Below, piece by piece: positions 35,488-43,628 of a DNA stretch of 64,000 nt; within the stretch, counting starts at the first letter, position 1, and each line of letters opens with the position of its first letter. The notes beneath the pieces were generated by a model, which had not been told where the DNA came from, did no database searches, and saw only the letters and a list, made by a program, of their open reading frames with translations. A program made the translations under genes and the position numbers. Origin of the DNA: Pseudomonas sp. ANT_J12 (GTDB taxonomy: Bacteria; Pseudomonadota; Gammaproteobacteria; Pseudomonadales; Pseudomonadaceae); contig NZ_VOBN01000029.1 of NCBI RefSeq assembly GCF_008370045.1, positions 1 through 64,000 on the forward strand, given 5' to 3'.

Positions 35488-36099
35488 ATGGCCCGGCCTC
35501 GTACATTCGATGAATCAAAGGTTCTAACCTCCGTAGTCGAGGCATTTTGGACTCAGGGATACGAGGGCACTTCAACCAGAGACCTTGTCCGATGCACAGG
35601 TCTCAACCAGCCAAGCCTTTACAACGCTTTTGGCGATAAGCGCAGTCTTTATCGTCGCGCCCTTGAGCACTATCTGGAGTGCGGCGTGCGTGAGCGCATT
35701 CGACGCCTGGAGGGGTTGCCAGATCCAGGATTGGCCATTACCGGTTTCTTTGCAGAAGTGCTGTATCGCACCCTGAACGATCCGCTGAATCGTGGATGCC
35801 TGCTGGTGAACTCTGCTCTCGAAATGAATGCAGAGGACGAAGACTTGCGTCAGGCCGTGACAGAAGAACTTGAGAGCATCCGCAGTTTTTTTGAAAGCCG
35901 CCTACGCGCATTCAGCTTGCAAGGCGAAGCCGCCACAGGGATCGGTGCAAAACAGGGCGCTCATCATTTGCTCAGCATATTGTTTGGGATTCGCGTGTTG
36001 GCACGGATCAACCCGGATCCTGAGTGTGTAACAGACGCTATTGGTATTGCACTCAACAGCCTTGGGCTTGCGCCCCTGGCGCTCTGCGACACTCACTGA
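35488..36099 (+). CDS. TetR/AcrR-family repressor
   Basis: A 203-residue TetR regulator. The HTH is 'GYEGTSTRDLVRCTGLNQPS', 'LYNAFGDKRSLY'; the C-terminal ligand domain is of the type usually seen with electrophile or xenobiotic genes. ATG 35488 matches the family start; the open frame upstream spans the promoter. A dyad-like TGTCGATCGATACA at about 35430-35443 is a plausible autoregulatory operator. Two glutathione-transferase genes follow within 22 nt, so it probably controls their induction by an electrophilic substrate. Confidence 0.85.
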   Translation: MARPRTFDESKVLTSVVEAFWTQGYEGTSTRDLVRCTGLNQPSLYNAFGDKRSLYRRALEHYLECGVRERIRRLEGLPDPGLAITGFFAEVLYRTLNDPLNRGCLLVNSALEMNAEDEDLRQAVTEELESIRSFFESRLRAFSLQGEAATGIGAKQGAHHLLSILFGIRVLARINPDPECVTDAIGIALNSLGLAPLALCDTH

Positions 36100-36120
36100 A
36101 AGCCACTGTTCGGAGTCAAC

Positions 36121-36798
36121 ATGATCAAGTTCTACTATCACCCGTCTCCCAACCCCGCGAAAGTCGCTCTTTTCCTGGAGGAAGCAGGTCTTGAGTACGA
36201 GCTCATACCTGTCGATACGCGAAAGGGGGAGCAACACGATCCGGCGTTTCTCAAGGTCAACCCCAACGCCAAGACGCCGGCTTTGGTTGACGGCGAGAAC
36301 GTAGTGTTCGACAGCAATGCCATACTGCTTTACCTGGCCGAAAAAAGCGGGAAATTCTTGCCTGCCGACACCCTAAAAGCGCGTGGCGAAATGTATAGCT
36401 GGCTCATGTTCGTTGCCACGGGCATTGGCCCTTACTCTGGCCAGGCGGTGCACTTCAAGCACTTCGCCCCCGAACCCAAAGACTACGCCGTGACCCGCTA
36501 CACCTTCGAGGCCTGGCGTCACTGGTCGATTATCAACGATCGCCTGGCGAATCAGCCTTACATGCTAGGCAGTGAATACACGTTGGTGGATATGGCGGTC
36601 TGGGGTTGGTCGCGTGCAGTACCGTTCATTTTGGGTGAACAGGCTTGGGAAAAACTTCCAAACGTCAAACGGCTTCTCGACGACATCAATGCGCGTCCGG
36701 CTGCCCAGCGTGCTGAAGCGCTGAAGACCCAGCACAGTTACAAGACAGAAATGGATGCTGACGCTCGCAAGGCAATGTTCCCGCAGATTTCTCAGTAG
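36121..36798 (+). CDS. glutathione S-transferase-family protein
   Basis: A 225-residue GST with a thioredoxin-like N-terminal domain ('HPSPNPAKVALFLEEAGLEY', 'NPNAKTPALVDG', 'DSNAILLYLAE') and a helical C-terminal domain ('GSEYTLVDMAVWGW'). It resembles YfcG/Nu-class enzymes conjugating or reducing with glutathione in the cytoplasm. It is 21 nt after the TetR gene and 12 nt before a second GST, so the three form one operon. Confidence 0.88.
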   Translation: MIKFYYHPSPNPAKVALFLEEAGLEYELIPVDTRKGEQHDPAFLKVNPNAKTPALVDGENVVFDSNAILLYLAEKSGKFLPADTLKARGEMYSWLMFVATGIGPYSGQAVHFKHFAPEPKDYAVTRYTFEAWRHWSIINDRLANQPYMLGSEYTLVDMAVWGWSRAVPFILGEQAWEKLPNVKRLLDDINARPAAQRAEALKTQHSYKTEMDADARKAMFPQISQ

Positions 36799-36810
36799 AG
36801 GCTTCAGGTC

Positions 36811-37509
36811 ATGATCGACTTGTATTACTGGACGACCCCTAACGGCCACAAAATCACCCTGTTCCTGGAGGAGTCAGGGCTGCCTTATCGCATCGTGCCG
36901 GTGAACATTGGGAAGGGAGAGCAGTTCAGTCCGTCGTTTCTGAACATCGCACCCAATAACCGAATTCCAGCGATTGTCGATCAAGAACCGCTAGAAGGTG
37001 AGCAACCGTTGCCGATCTTCGAGTCGGGGGCCATTTTGCTGTACCTGGCAGACAAGACTCATCAGTTCATTCCTGATGACCTGCGAGGCCGTAATGAAGC
37101 CTTGCGGTGGCTGTTCTGGCAGATGGGCGGGTTGGGCCCAATGGCAGGGCAGAACCATCACTTCGTCCAATACGCACCGGAGCCGATTGCCTATGCGCAG
37201 GAGCGCTACATCAAGGAAACCGCTCGGTTGTATGGCGTGTTGAATAAACACTTAGCGGATGGCCGTGACTACATTGCTGGCGACTACAGCATTGCCGACA
37301 TGGCCAGCTACCCATGGATTGTCCCTTACAAACGGCAGCAGCAAGACCTTGCCGACTTCCCTCATTTGGCTCGTTGGTTTGAGCGTATAGCTAATCGACC
37401 TGCGACAAAGCGTGCTTACGCGTTGGCGGAACAGATCAACATTGCACCGGTGGTCGATGAAGAAACCCGCAAGCTGCTATTCAATCAGGATGCGAGCACG
37501 GTTCGATAA
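36811..37509 (+). CDS. glutathione S-transferase-family protein (YfcG-like)
   Basis: A 232-residue GST: 'YYWTTPNGHKITLFLEESGL', cis-Pro 'APNNRIPAIVD', 'ESGAILLYLAD' and the C-terminal 'GDYSIADMASYPW'. The N-terminal Thr-Pro-Asn-Gly-x-Lys pattern is that of YfcG-type disulfide-bond reductases. It shares an operon and general fold with its neighbour but is clearly diverged, so the two may act on different adducts of the same stress. Confidence 0.88.
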   Translation: MIDLYYWTTPNGHKITLFLEESGLPYRIVPVNIGKGEQFSPSFLNIAPNNRIPAIVDQEPLEGEQPLPIFESGAILLYLADKTHQFIPDDLRGRNEALRWLFWQMGGLGPMAGQNHHFVQYAPEPIAYAQERYIKETARLYGVLNKHLADGRDYIAGDYSIADMASYPWIVPYKRQQQDLADFPHLARWFERIANRPATKRAYALAEQINIAPVVDEETRKLLFNQDASTVR

Positions 37510-37566
37510 ACGATCTTTGGTGTAGAGCAGTCCAGCATACATTTATGGTCGGTCTGTGAAGGCAGT

Positions 37567-38313
37567 TCATAAAGTATGGAAGATGTAATCGGTGGAATTA
37601 TTGGCAGCCATCGACAGATTCGCCATGACCAATCGTTCACGTAGTGATGGATCATCGACCCGCACTTGCCACTCGTAATCGGGATAATCCTCTGGATCAC
37701 CTGTGGCGCTGTCAATCGCCTCCAGCAGTTTTGTCCTCTGCGGGAAGTAAACGGCCAGCGCATTGTCTTTCCAACTTGTCACATTCAATCCCAGTTGCGC
37801 ACAGATGGCGACCTTGCTTGAGGCGTCGGATTTGTCTGCTTGCCGAGACTGATGGATGAGCGCCTCCAGCGCCGGATCGGCACGTCCATCGGTACAGAGA
37901 ATGTCGTTGCTCTCCCACGCTTCTGGCGGGCACACCTTGTTGTCTTGGCGTAACGGGATGAATGGGTTGATTTCCATCGGATAAATTCGGCAAACCAATG
38001 GGCGCTCTTCGTAGATGTCGCACAGATTATCCGCTCTGAGGTTGGGACATTGCTCGAGGGCTTTGCCAGCAAATACGGCGATGACGTTTATCCGGGAATC
38101 ACCGCAACGTACACTCACCGACCGACCTCTGGCGTGTGCGAATTCCTGAGATGAACGAGGCCAGTTCGACTCGTCGAAGGCCTCGACAATCACCGCGACG
38201 TCATGCCCCCGGTTCAACCATTGTTGCGCTTCAGTCAACGTCAACGGTATCAGTCTGCCTTTGCAGCAAATACCGCAGCCTACGCAGGAAAATCGGACGG
38301 CATTGCTTTGCAT
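37567..38313 (-). CDS. YkgJ-family cysteine-cluster protein
   Basis: A 248-residue protein with the YkgJ zinc/iron-binding cluster: 'FSCVGCGICCKGRLIPLT' at the N-terminus, then 'CPNLRADNLCDIYEERPLVC' and 'RIYPME'. The eight-Cys pattern is complete. The C-terminal ~100 residues are family-specific. It is soluble, and its role (metal cluster protein) is not well defined. It is convergent with the GST operon and downstream of the DoxX gene on the same strand. Confidence 0.8.
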   Translation of the reverse strand: MQSNAVRFSCVGCGICCKGRLIPLTLTEAQQWLNRGHDVAVIVEAFDESNWPRSSQEFAHARGRSVSVRCGDSRINVIAVFAGKALEQCPNLRADNLCDIYEERPLVCRIYPMEINPFIPLRQDNKVCPPEAWESNDILCTDGRADPALEALIHQSRQADKSDASSKVAICAQLGLNVTSWKDNALAVYFPQRTKLLEAIDSATGDPEDYPDYEWQVRVDDPSLRERLVMANLSMAANNSTDYIFHTL

Positions 38314-38465
38314 ATTAATGACCTGGAAGTTGCAGCCTTACGGAAGGCGGGCGTTGTATTGGAGTGATTTGCATCGCACCGAGGGCGAAGCGTTTGGCGA
38401 TACACGGGTTGCCGAAAACCTTCAACAAGACTGCTGTCTGAAACCATGCTCCATAGTGAAGGTAT

Positions 38466-38939
38466 TCATCGAATACCCAGTCGTCTATCCAGCGAAAGTG
38501 ATCCAGCCCCGCGCGCAACGATGAGAAGCAGCAGGCCTGCCCAAGAAAGATGGGTTGGCCAGGCATCAGGGTAGACAAACACCTCGATGACAAACGTCAT
38601 GCACAGCAATGCCAATGCTGATAAACGGGTAAACAGACCCAGCACCAGAAGCACAGGAAACAAATGCTCGCTGTAGGTCGACAGGTGTGCCGCCAATTCT
38701 GGAGAGATCAACGGCAATGCATATTCCGTGCGGAACAGTTCATAGGTGCTCGGTGTGATTGTCAGAAAGTCCGTGACTTTGGTGCGTCCGGACATAAAGA
38801 AAATGGCGGCGATGGCGATGCGCGCCACCAGCACCAAAAACGAATCGCCGATGAGTGTGCTCAGTCGGTTCGCGACGCGATTCCAGAGGCCGCGCAGGGA
38901 GTGGTCAGCGGCGGGTGAGCGGGTTTGGAGGGTGTCCAT
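38466..38939 (-). CDS. DoxX-family membrane protein of the bufferin operon
   Basis: A 157-residue protein with four hydrophobic helices ('LVARIAIAAIFFMSGRTKV', 'FPVLLVLGLFTRLSALALL', 'HLSWAGLLLLIVARG'). The 'FFMSGRTK' motif is typical of DoxX. It is the last gene of the run BufA1-HvfB-HvfC-DoxX, an order that recurs in Proteobacteria (Caulobacter SigF regulon). The probable role is redox or membrane support for the copper-binding peptide system. Confidence 0.82.
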   Translation of the reverse strand: MDTLQTRSPAADHSLRGLWNRVANRLSTLIGDSFLVLVARIAIAAIFFMSGRTKVTDFLTITPSTYELFRTEYALPLISPELAAHLSTYSEHLFPVLLVLGLFTRLSALALLCMTFVIEVFVYPDAWPTHLSWAGLLLLIVARGAGSLSLDRRLGIR

Positions 38940-38973
38940 GGCTTGCTCCGTTGATGATGTCAGTAATCAGTTT

Positions 38974-39738
38974 TCAGGAGGGTCGGCCCAAGTCCACCGC
39001 AGCGAATGCATCGGCACTCACCAGACGGATAATGAGATTTTCCAGATTCAGGTCTGGCTCGGTTTCAATGGCCTTGTCTGCCGCGAGATCGAGTGGCAGA
39101 TGCGCTGCGCACGCGTCGAGAAACGCGCAGTCCGCAGCACTGGCGGCTTGCCAATGCACGCGACCGGCTTTACGTGTCAGCAGCGCGCCTTCACCTTGCC
39201 AGTCGAGTTCTTCTTGCATTTCCAGTTGTTCGCGATTGACCCGCCAGATCGTGTAGGCGGGACAATCAGGTAGCCAGAGCCAACGGCTGGAGGCACTTGG
39301 TGTTAGACGGAGGTTGCCAAGCTCTGTCTCGGGAAACTGCGACAAGTCGTTTAGCTCCAGACCCGGTTCATCAACGGCACAATGCACCTGTGTCCAGAGC
39401 AGATCTAGACGCGCGACGTCGCCCAGATAAGACATGTCTTGCGCAGGCGCGAAACTGTCGAGAAAGCCGGGGAAGTCGGCGCCGTAGTGCAGCAACCGGG
39501 CATCCGTTGGCGGCGACAGTCGCGCGTGTATCGCGGCTGCACTCCTGAGCCAGTCAGTGCCCACCAGGCGCTCTACAGTTGGAAAATTGGCGAGCAGCGC
39601 ATCAGTCGTGCCCTTGAGTACCGTATTGCGATACACCGTAAAACCGGGCTGATTTGTAAGTGATTCCATGAGGGATGATTCGGTGCCATACAACGCATCC
39701 ACGAATGCATCCTGAAAGCTTGCGAGCGACGGCTTCAT
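38974..39738 (-). CDS. hvfC: HvfC/BufC, DUF2063 partner of the MNIO enzyme
   Basis: A 254-residue DUF2063 protein: 'MKPSLASFQDAFVDALYG', 'YRNTVLKGTTDALLANFPTV', 'RLVGTDWLRSAAA', and a RRE-like C-terminal half. HvfC works with HvfB to bind the precursor peptide and modify its cysteines. Its ATG overlaps the hvfB stop (ATGA, 39735-39738), so the two are co-translated. Confidence 0.85.
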   Translation of the reverse strand: MKPSLASFQDAFVDALYGTESSLMESLTNQPGFTVYRNTVLKGTTDALLANFPTVERLVGTDWLRSAAAIHARLSPPTDARLLHYGADFPGFLDSFAPAQDMSYLGDVARLDLLWTQVHCAVDEPGLELNDLSQFPETELGNLRLTPSASSRWLWLPDCPAYTIWRVNREQLEMQEELDWQGEGALLTRKAGRVHWQAASAADCAFLDACAAHLPLDLAADKAIETEPDLNLENLIIRLVSADAFAAVDLGRPS

Positions 39739-40607
39739 ATCGCCACCTGCAATCGTTGGTATTGCCCAAGGTTCAACACGGTCTGTGCCCGGTTGCGTTC
39801 AGCCAGTAAATCGTCGAAATCAGGAATATGATCGTCGCGCTCGATCAATGTTGGACGCTGGCCGATCCGCTCGATCAGTCGCTGGTATAAGTGCCAGACA
39901 CCTTCAGCGATAGGTGCGTCGTGGCTATCGATCAGCAATGTTGATTGGCCAGGGTCTTGGGTGAATCCAGCCAGGTGAATCTCCATGATCGCTTTGGCCG
40001 GGAAAGCATCCAGATAAGTGGCTGCGTCGAACCCCAGGTTATGGGCGCTGATGTGCACGTTATTCACATCCAGCAGCAAACCGCAGCCGGTTCGCTGACT
40101 CAGCTCAGTGAGAAAGTCGAGTTCGCTGTAGTCATGACCTTCAAGTTGTAAATAGTGAGTCGGGTTTTCGACCGCGATGCGACGCCCCAGTACATCTTGC
40201 GTGCGTTGGATATTGCTTGCGATGCGCCGCAACGCCTCGCCAGTGCGGGGAAATGGCAGCAAGTCAGGATGGTATTGACCACGCCACGCTGACCACGCGA
40301 GGTGCTCGGAAATCAATGACGGTTGAACGCGATCCGCGAGCATTTTCAGGCGTTTCAAATGCTCCTCGTCCGGCGGACAGTCCGCCGCCAGCGAGAGCGA
40401 GACACCGTGCAACGACAGTGGGTGTCGCTCGCCAATGGCCTCTAACCATGCCAAACGGGGGCCACCACCAACCATGTAGTTTTCCGGATGAACTTCGAAC
40501 CAGAGACCCTCGACGGTACACTCGAGTGCGACCTCATAGTGGTTCGGTTTGAGGCCGAGTCCGGCCCCGATCTGGAATGGCTTGTTCATGATTGGCGTGT
40601 GCCCCAT
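39735..40607 (-). CDS. hvfB: HvfB/BufB, DUF692 multinuclear iron oxidase (MNIO)
   Basis: A 290-residue DUF692 TIM-barrel enzyme with metal ligands in 'EVHPENYMVGGG', 'PLSLHGVSLSLA', 'ISEHLAWSA', 'VENPTHYL', 'LLLDVNNVHISAHN', 'IMEIHLAG' and 'IDSHDAPIAEGVW'. MNIO enzymes convert precursor-peptide cysteines into copper-binding heterocycles. The start is ATG 40607 or ATG 40589; the long upstream open frame overlaps bufA antisense-free coding and is spurious. Confidence 0.88.
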   Translation of the reverse strand: MGHTPIMNKPFQIGAGLGLKPNHYEVALECTVEGLWFEVHPENYMVGGGPRLAWLEAIGERHPLSLHGVSLSLAADCPPDEEHLKRLKMLADRVQPSLISEHLAWSAWRGQYHPDLLPFPRTGEALRRIASNIQRTQDVLGRRIAVENPTHYLQLEGHDYSELDFLTELSQRTGCGLLLDVNNVHISAHNLGFDAATYLDAFPAKAIMEIHLAGFTQDPGQSTLLIDSHDAPIAEGVWHLYQRLIERIGQRPTLIERDDHIPDFDDLLAERNRAQTVLNLGQYQRLQVAI

Positions 40608-40617
40608 GGTGTCGGTA

Positions 40618-40908
40618 TTACATAGGTGTAAGAGTGCCGGTGCCTTTTGGTGTCTTGATAGTGGTGCAAGTACCGACTGGAACGTTTTTCCAGGCGTTAG
40701 GCTGGTAGTCCATTTTGGCAGTGCCAGCACAGGTGGTGCCGGCGCCGGCTTTGCAATCGTTGTGACCAGCCATGGCAACGCCGTAACATTTTTCCATGGC
40801 GCCTGCTTTATCCATGGAACCGGCTGCGGTTGGGGTCTCTGCGGCGATGGCGCCGGCAGCGAAGGAAGAAAAGGCAACGGCGAGGGCGGCAAGTTTCAGA
40901 TTGTTCAT
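40618..40908 (-). CDS. bufA1: BufA1-type bufferin precursor (DUF2282)
   Basis: A 96-residue precursor peptide. A Sec signal peptide ('LKLAALAVAFSSFAAGAIAA') precedes a core with the four expected cysteines: 'EKCYGVAMAGHNDCKAG', 'TTCAGTAKMDYQ', 'GTCTTIKTPKGTG'. 'EKCYGVAMAGHNDC' is the DUF2282 signature. After modification by HvfB/HvfC and export, bufferins sequester copper in the periplasm. It is preceded by a SigF-type promoter (40986-41011) and heads the four-gene operon. Confidence 0.9.
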   Translation of the reverse strand: MNNLKLAALAVAFSSFAAGAIAAETPTAAGSMDKAGAMEKCYGVAMAGHNDCKAGAGTTCAGTAKMDYQPNAWKNVPVGTCTTIKTPKGTGTLTPM

Positions 40909-40985
40909 AGCTGTTACTCCGGGATCATGGGGATGGGTCGTCGTATCAGTGCAGGAGTGCGCTGTACTTGCGATCCGATAAGTAG

Positions 40986-41011
40986 TTCGCTGGCTTTTCC
41001 TATCCGGTTAC
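40986..41011 (-). promoter_or_regulatory. SigF-type ECF promoter of the bufferin operon
   Basis: On the minus strand GTAACC (41006-41011) and CGAA (40986-40989) are separated by exactly 16 nt, the arrangement I recall for Caulobacter SigF promoters. Transcription would begin ~70 nt upstream of bufA1. Confidence 0.65.
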
Positions 41012-41156
41012 AGCCACCAAAAAATATTTTTCAAAAACTTTTCATAAGCCGCAAGCGAGACCGATTGTTGCCTTATGTCCTTGAGCGCTAGCATCATCCG
41101 TTGCCTGTCATCAGGGCTGGCGTCGTATAGGTACAAAAAATATTTTTACCCTTTGT

Positions 41157-41182
41157 GTAACCAGGGCAGACGATGGAACGAA
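41157..41182 (+). promoter_or_regulatory. SigF-type ECF promoter of the sigma factor gene
   Basis: GTAACC (41157-41162), 16 nt, CGAA (41179-41182): the same elements and spacing as the bufA1 promoter, facing the other way, hence likely autoregulation. The -10 element lies inside the first codons of the longest ORF (ATG 41173). Confidence 0.6.
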
Positions 41183-41745
41183 CTACACATAACGACGCGT
41201 TGCGCAGCCGAGAAAAGCAACTTCAGGCTCTGTTCCTCGCAGGCCTTGAGGGCGACGAGCGGGCTTATCGCTCGTTCCTGTCGGCGTTAAGTGGTCATGT
41301 GCGCGGCTTTTTGCGAGCCCGGCTGCAACGCCAGCCCAGTGAAGTCGAGGACTTGCTGCAAGAGGTATTGCTGGCCGTGCATAACGGTCGCCATACATAT
41401 CGGACGGATCAGCCACTGACGGCATGGGTCTTTGCTATCACCCGCTATAAGCTCACAGACTTTTTTCGAGGACGGTCGCGCCACGAGGTCTTCAACGACA
41501 CCCTCGACGATGCAGCGGAACTGTTTGCCGAGCCTCATCTTGAGCCCGCGCAGGCCAGTCGCGATCTGGGCAAGTTGCTTGAGCAGTTACCTGAGCGTCA
41601 GCGTCTGCCGATCATGCACGTGAAGCTTGAGGGATTATCTGTCACTGAAACTGCGCAAATGACAGGGTTGTCGGAGTCAGCCGTTAAGATCGGCATCCAT
41701 CGCGGGCTTAAAGCGCTGGCGCTGAAGATTAGAGGTGCACTATGA
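41173..41745 (+). CDS. ECF sigma factor (SigF-like)
   Basis: A protein of up to 190 residues with sigma2 ('VEDLLQEVLLAVHNGRHTY', 'LTAWVFAITRYKLTDFFR') and sigma4 ('LPERQRLPIMHVKLEGLSVT', 'SESAVKIGIHRGLKAL'). It is divergent from the bufferin operon and coupled (ATGA) to an NrsF-like anti-sigma gene, as in Caulobacter SigF-NrsF. The annotated ATG precedes the -10 of its own putative promoter, so transcripts from that promoter need a later start; TTG at 41200 (before 'RSREKQLQALF') is in frame but has no clear ribosome site. A second upstream promoter is the alternative. Confidence 0.85.
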   Translation: MERTTHNDALRSREKQLQALFLAGLEGDERAYRSFLSALSGHVRGFLRARLQRQPSEVEDLLQEVLLAVHNGRHTYRTDQPLTAWVFAITRYKLTDFFRGRSRHEVFNDTLDDAAELFAEPHLEPAQASRDLGKLLEQLPERQRLPIMHVKLEGLSVTETAQMTGLSESAVKIGIHRGLKALALKIRGAL

Positions 41746-42383
41746 AAACTGATGATTTTATTGGCATGCTCGCCTCCGGGGTCACCCCAGTCGACCGGCA
41801 TGCGCTTGCCAAACGCTTCGGTGTCGCGGTGCTGGCGGGGCTGGTGGTTGCCACCTTGTTGGTGACGATCATATTGGGCGTTCGTCCAGACCTGGCCACA
41901 GTGGCAGCAACGCCGATCTTCTGGGCGAAGATCGCCTTTCCGTTGTGCCTGATGATCGGCGCTCTGAGCGTGGTGACGCGCCTGGCAAGACCTGGCGTAA
42001 CTCCGGGCTCCGGAAAACTCCTGATCAGTGCGGCGGTGGCAGCGCTGTGGGCCGGTACCCTCTATGTCCTCATGACCGCAGCTCCCGATACGCGCGTCGC
42101 GATCATTCTGGGTAAGACTTGGCGGGTATGCGCAATGAACATTACCTTGCTCTCGATTCCAGGATTCATCGCTGTTTTCTGGGCCTTACGCGGGTTGGCT
42201 CCGACGCGACTGACGCTGGCAGGTGCCTGTGGTGGACTGTTGGCAGGTGCGATGGCTACGATCGCCTATTGTCTGCATTGCCCTGAAATGGAGGTTCCAT
42301 TTTGGGGGGCTTGGTACATGTTGGGCATGCTAGTTCCGACCGCTATAGGCGCGTTACTAGGACAGCGGTGGCTTCGTTGGTAG
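41742..42383 (+). CDS. NrsF/DUF1109 membrane anti-sigma factor
   Basis: A 213-residue protein with six hydrophobic helices ('VAVLAGLVVATLLVTIILGV' to 'MLGMLVPTAIGALLG'), a short cytoplasmic N-terminus ('MKTDDFIGMLASG') that fits the sigma-binding segment of NrsF, and two conserved cysteines ('RVCAMN', 'YCLHCPEMEVPFWG') that may sense metal or redox state. ATGA overlap with the sigma gene. It would hold the sigma factor until copper or oxidant stress. Confidence 0.85.
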   Translation: MKTDDFIGMLASGVTPVDRHALAKRFGVAVLAGLVVATLLVTIILGVRPDLATVAATPIFWAKIAFPLCLMIGALSVVTRLARPGVTPGSGKLLISAAVAALWAGTLYVLMTAAPDTRVAIILGKTWRVCAMNITLLSIPGFIAVFWALRGLAPTRLTLAGACGGLLAGAMATIAYCLHCPEMEVPFWGAWYMLGMLVPTAIGALLGQRWLRW

Positions 42384-42595
42384 CAATTAATAGTCGATAA
42401 TGCATCGGTTGCTCTTCATGGCGTTTCGCTCCAGGCGCGAAGGATGTATTTGCCGAACGCTTTCTTCATACATTCGTTCGTTGCTGCCTTCGTGCATATC
42501 CAATGGCGTAGGGCCGGTTTTGACCGTATAGGTTTAGCATCGTGTCAAGGATATAGCTGTGTTTCTAGCTACGGATCAGTGACAAATTAGTGGCT
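42384..42595. other. intergenic region
   Basis: Between the NrsF-like gene and a convergent small gene. I see no RNA, terminator or coding signal that I can defend. Confidence 0.3.
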
Positions 42596-42928
42596 TTACA
42601 TTGACTTGACCGAAACCACTTCCACGTATCGATATTTTTTCCTGGCTGCTTTAACAGCTTCCTGCTCTGCCAGGAGTGTACTCAGGGTATCAGCCTCGTG
42701 GATCATCTCGTGTGTTTTGCCTTCAAACTCGTTGCCGACGCGCAGGGTCACTTTCAAGCGGGGCGTGAACGTCTTCGCGGCCTTCTTTTTCTGTGGCGGT
42801 ATTACCGGTTGAGCTGGCGCGATATCCGGCGTAGGAGCTTGTACCGGAGTGGCGATAATTTGTTCTGCTGGCGCGGGGCTGCCGAAGAGCGCTCGGCGCA
42901 TCTCTTCCTCAGTCAATTCTGGGGTCAT
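42596..42928 (-). CDS. hypothetical protein with Pro/Ala-rich linker
   Basis: A 110-residue soluble protein. An acidic N-terminus ('LTEEEMRRALFG'), a Pro/Ala-rich linker, then a basic C-terminal domain ('KKKAAKTFTPRLKVTLRVG', 'EADTLSTLLAEQEAVKAARK'). It is the type of small protein common in Pseudomonas genomes, with no known function. Confidence 0.6.
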   Translation of the reverse strand: MTPELTEEEMRRALFGSPAPAEQIIATPVQAPTPDIAPAQPVIPPQKKKAAKTFTPRLKVTLRVGNEFEGKTHEMIHEADTLSTLLAEQEAVKAARKKYRYVEVVSVKSM

Positions 42929-43098
42929 GTGATTTCTCGTGGTGGCTGTGTAGCTGGCCTAATTCTACCAGTCGAGCAGTTCATTACCCAATTTGCCGAA
43001 ATAGCAGTTGGCGTCGAGAAAATGGATGCCTACCAATGATACCTTTGTCACTCTTGATCAAAGTACGACAGGAAGGGCCGCCCACCTGATGCATAGGC

Positions 43099-43317
43099 GT
43101 GGTTTTTGGTCACAACCGAAAAGACCAGTATGGGAGTTTTGGCGACGGCCACTTGATTCGTACTTCTGAGGTGATCAAAGCTGAGCGCGAGGGGCAATTT
43201 TGGGTGCTGACAACCGTGAACTCTCGGTGCGTACACGCTACGTTTCAGCGGGGCAGCGGGCGTTTGAGCCTGCGCGAGTTTCTGCGTCGTTCACAGGGGC
43301 CACGAGTGTTGCAGTGA
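43099..43317 (+). CDS. small hypothetical protein, paralogous to the ORF at 9860
   Basis: A 72-residue ORF from GTG 43099 with 'VFGHNRKDQYGSFGDGHLIR', 'EGQFWVLTTVNSR', then 'GSGRLSLREFLRR'. It is the same family as the ORF at 9860. The start is not supported by a ribosome site; the frame may have lost its 5' part. Confidence 0.45.
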   Translation: MVFGHNRKDQYGSFGDGHLIRTSEVIKAEREGQFWVLTTVNSRCVHATFQRGSGRLSLREFLRRSQGPRVLQ

Positions 43318-43370
43318 AGGCAGTGAGTCGAGTGATCAATCTGGGTACGCAGGTTGAAATCTAGAAACAA

Positions 43371-43396
43371 ACAAGGCCGCAAATGCGGCCTTGTTT
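43371..43396. terminator. bidirectional terminator
   Basis: CAAGGCCGCA and TGCGGCCTTG form a perfect 10-bp stem with a 2-nt AA centre, preceded by AAACAAA and followed by TTTTATT. It serves the gene at 43099 and the lipoprotein gene on the other strand. Confidence 0.8.
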
Positions 43397-43407
43397 TATT
43401 CAGGGTG

Positions 43408-43536
43408 TTACTCGTGTGAGTGTCCGTGCTCAGCGCTCTCGGACGCTGCTCCTTTCTCACCGCCACCGCACGCCGTCATCAGGCTAAGGAAGCAGATCAG
43501 GAGCATTGATCGAGTCAGCGTTGTTGTGGTTTTCAT
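43408..43536 (-). CDS. 42-residue small lipoprotein
   Basis: A short gene: MKTTTTLTRS, a hydrophobic helix ('MLLICFLSLMTA'), lipobox Cys ('LMTACGGG'), then a short Glu/Ser/His tail ending 'EHGHSHE'. The His-rich end suits metal binding. It lies downstream of the anchor/HupE genes on the same strand and just before a strong terminator, so it is probably the last gene of that operon. Confidence 0.6.
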   Translation of the reverse strand: MKTTTTLTRSMLLICFLSLMTACGGGEKGAASESAEHGHSHE

Positions 43537-43628
43537 GGAAGGACTCTTCAAGAAATCGGATGAAAAAATGTTCTGCGGTCAGGTTGAGGCCGCATTTTCG
43601 GCAATGGAACAGCCATCGCTGCCTCGGA

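Noticed and set aside
40549..41091. 180-codon plus ORF over bufA1 and hvfB
   Set aside because: Antisense to two well-recognised genes and to the SigF-type promoter.
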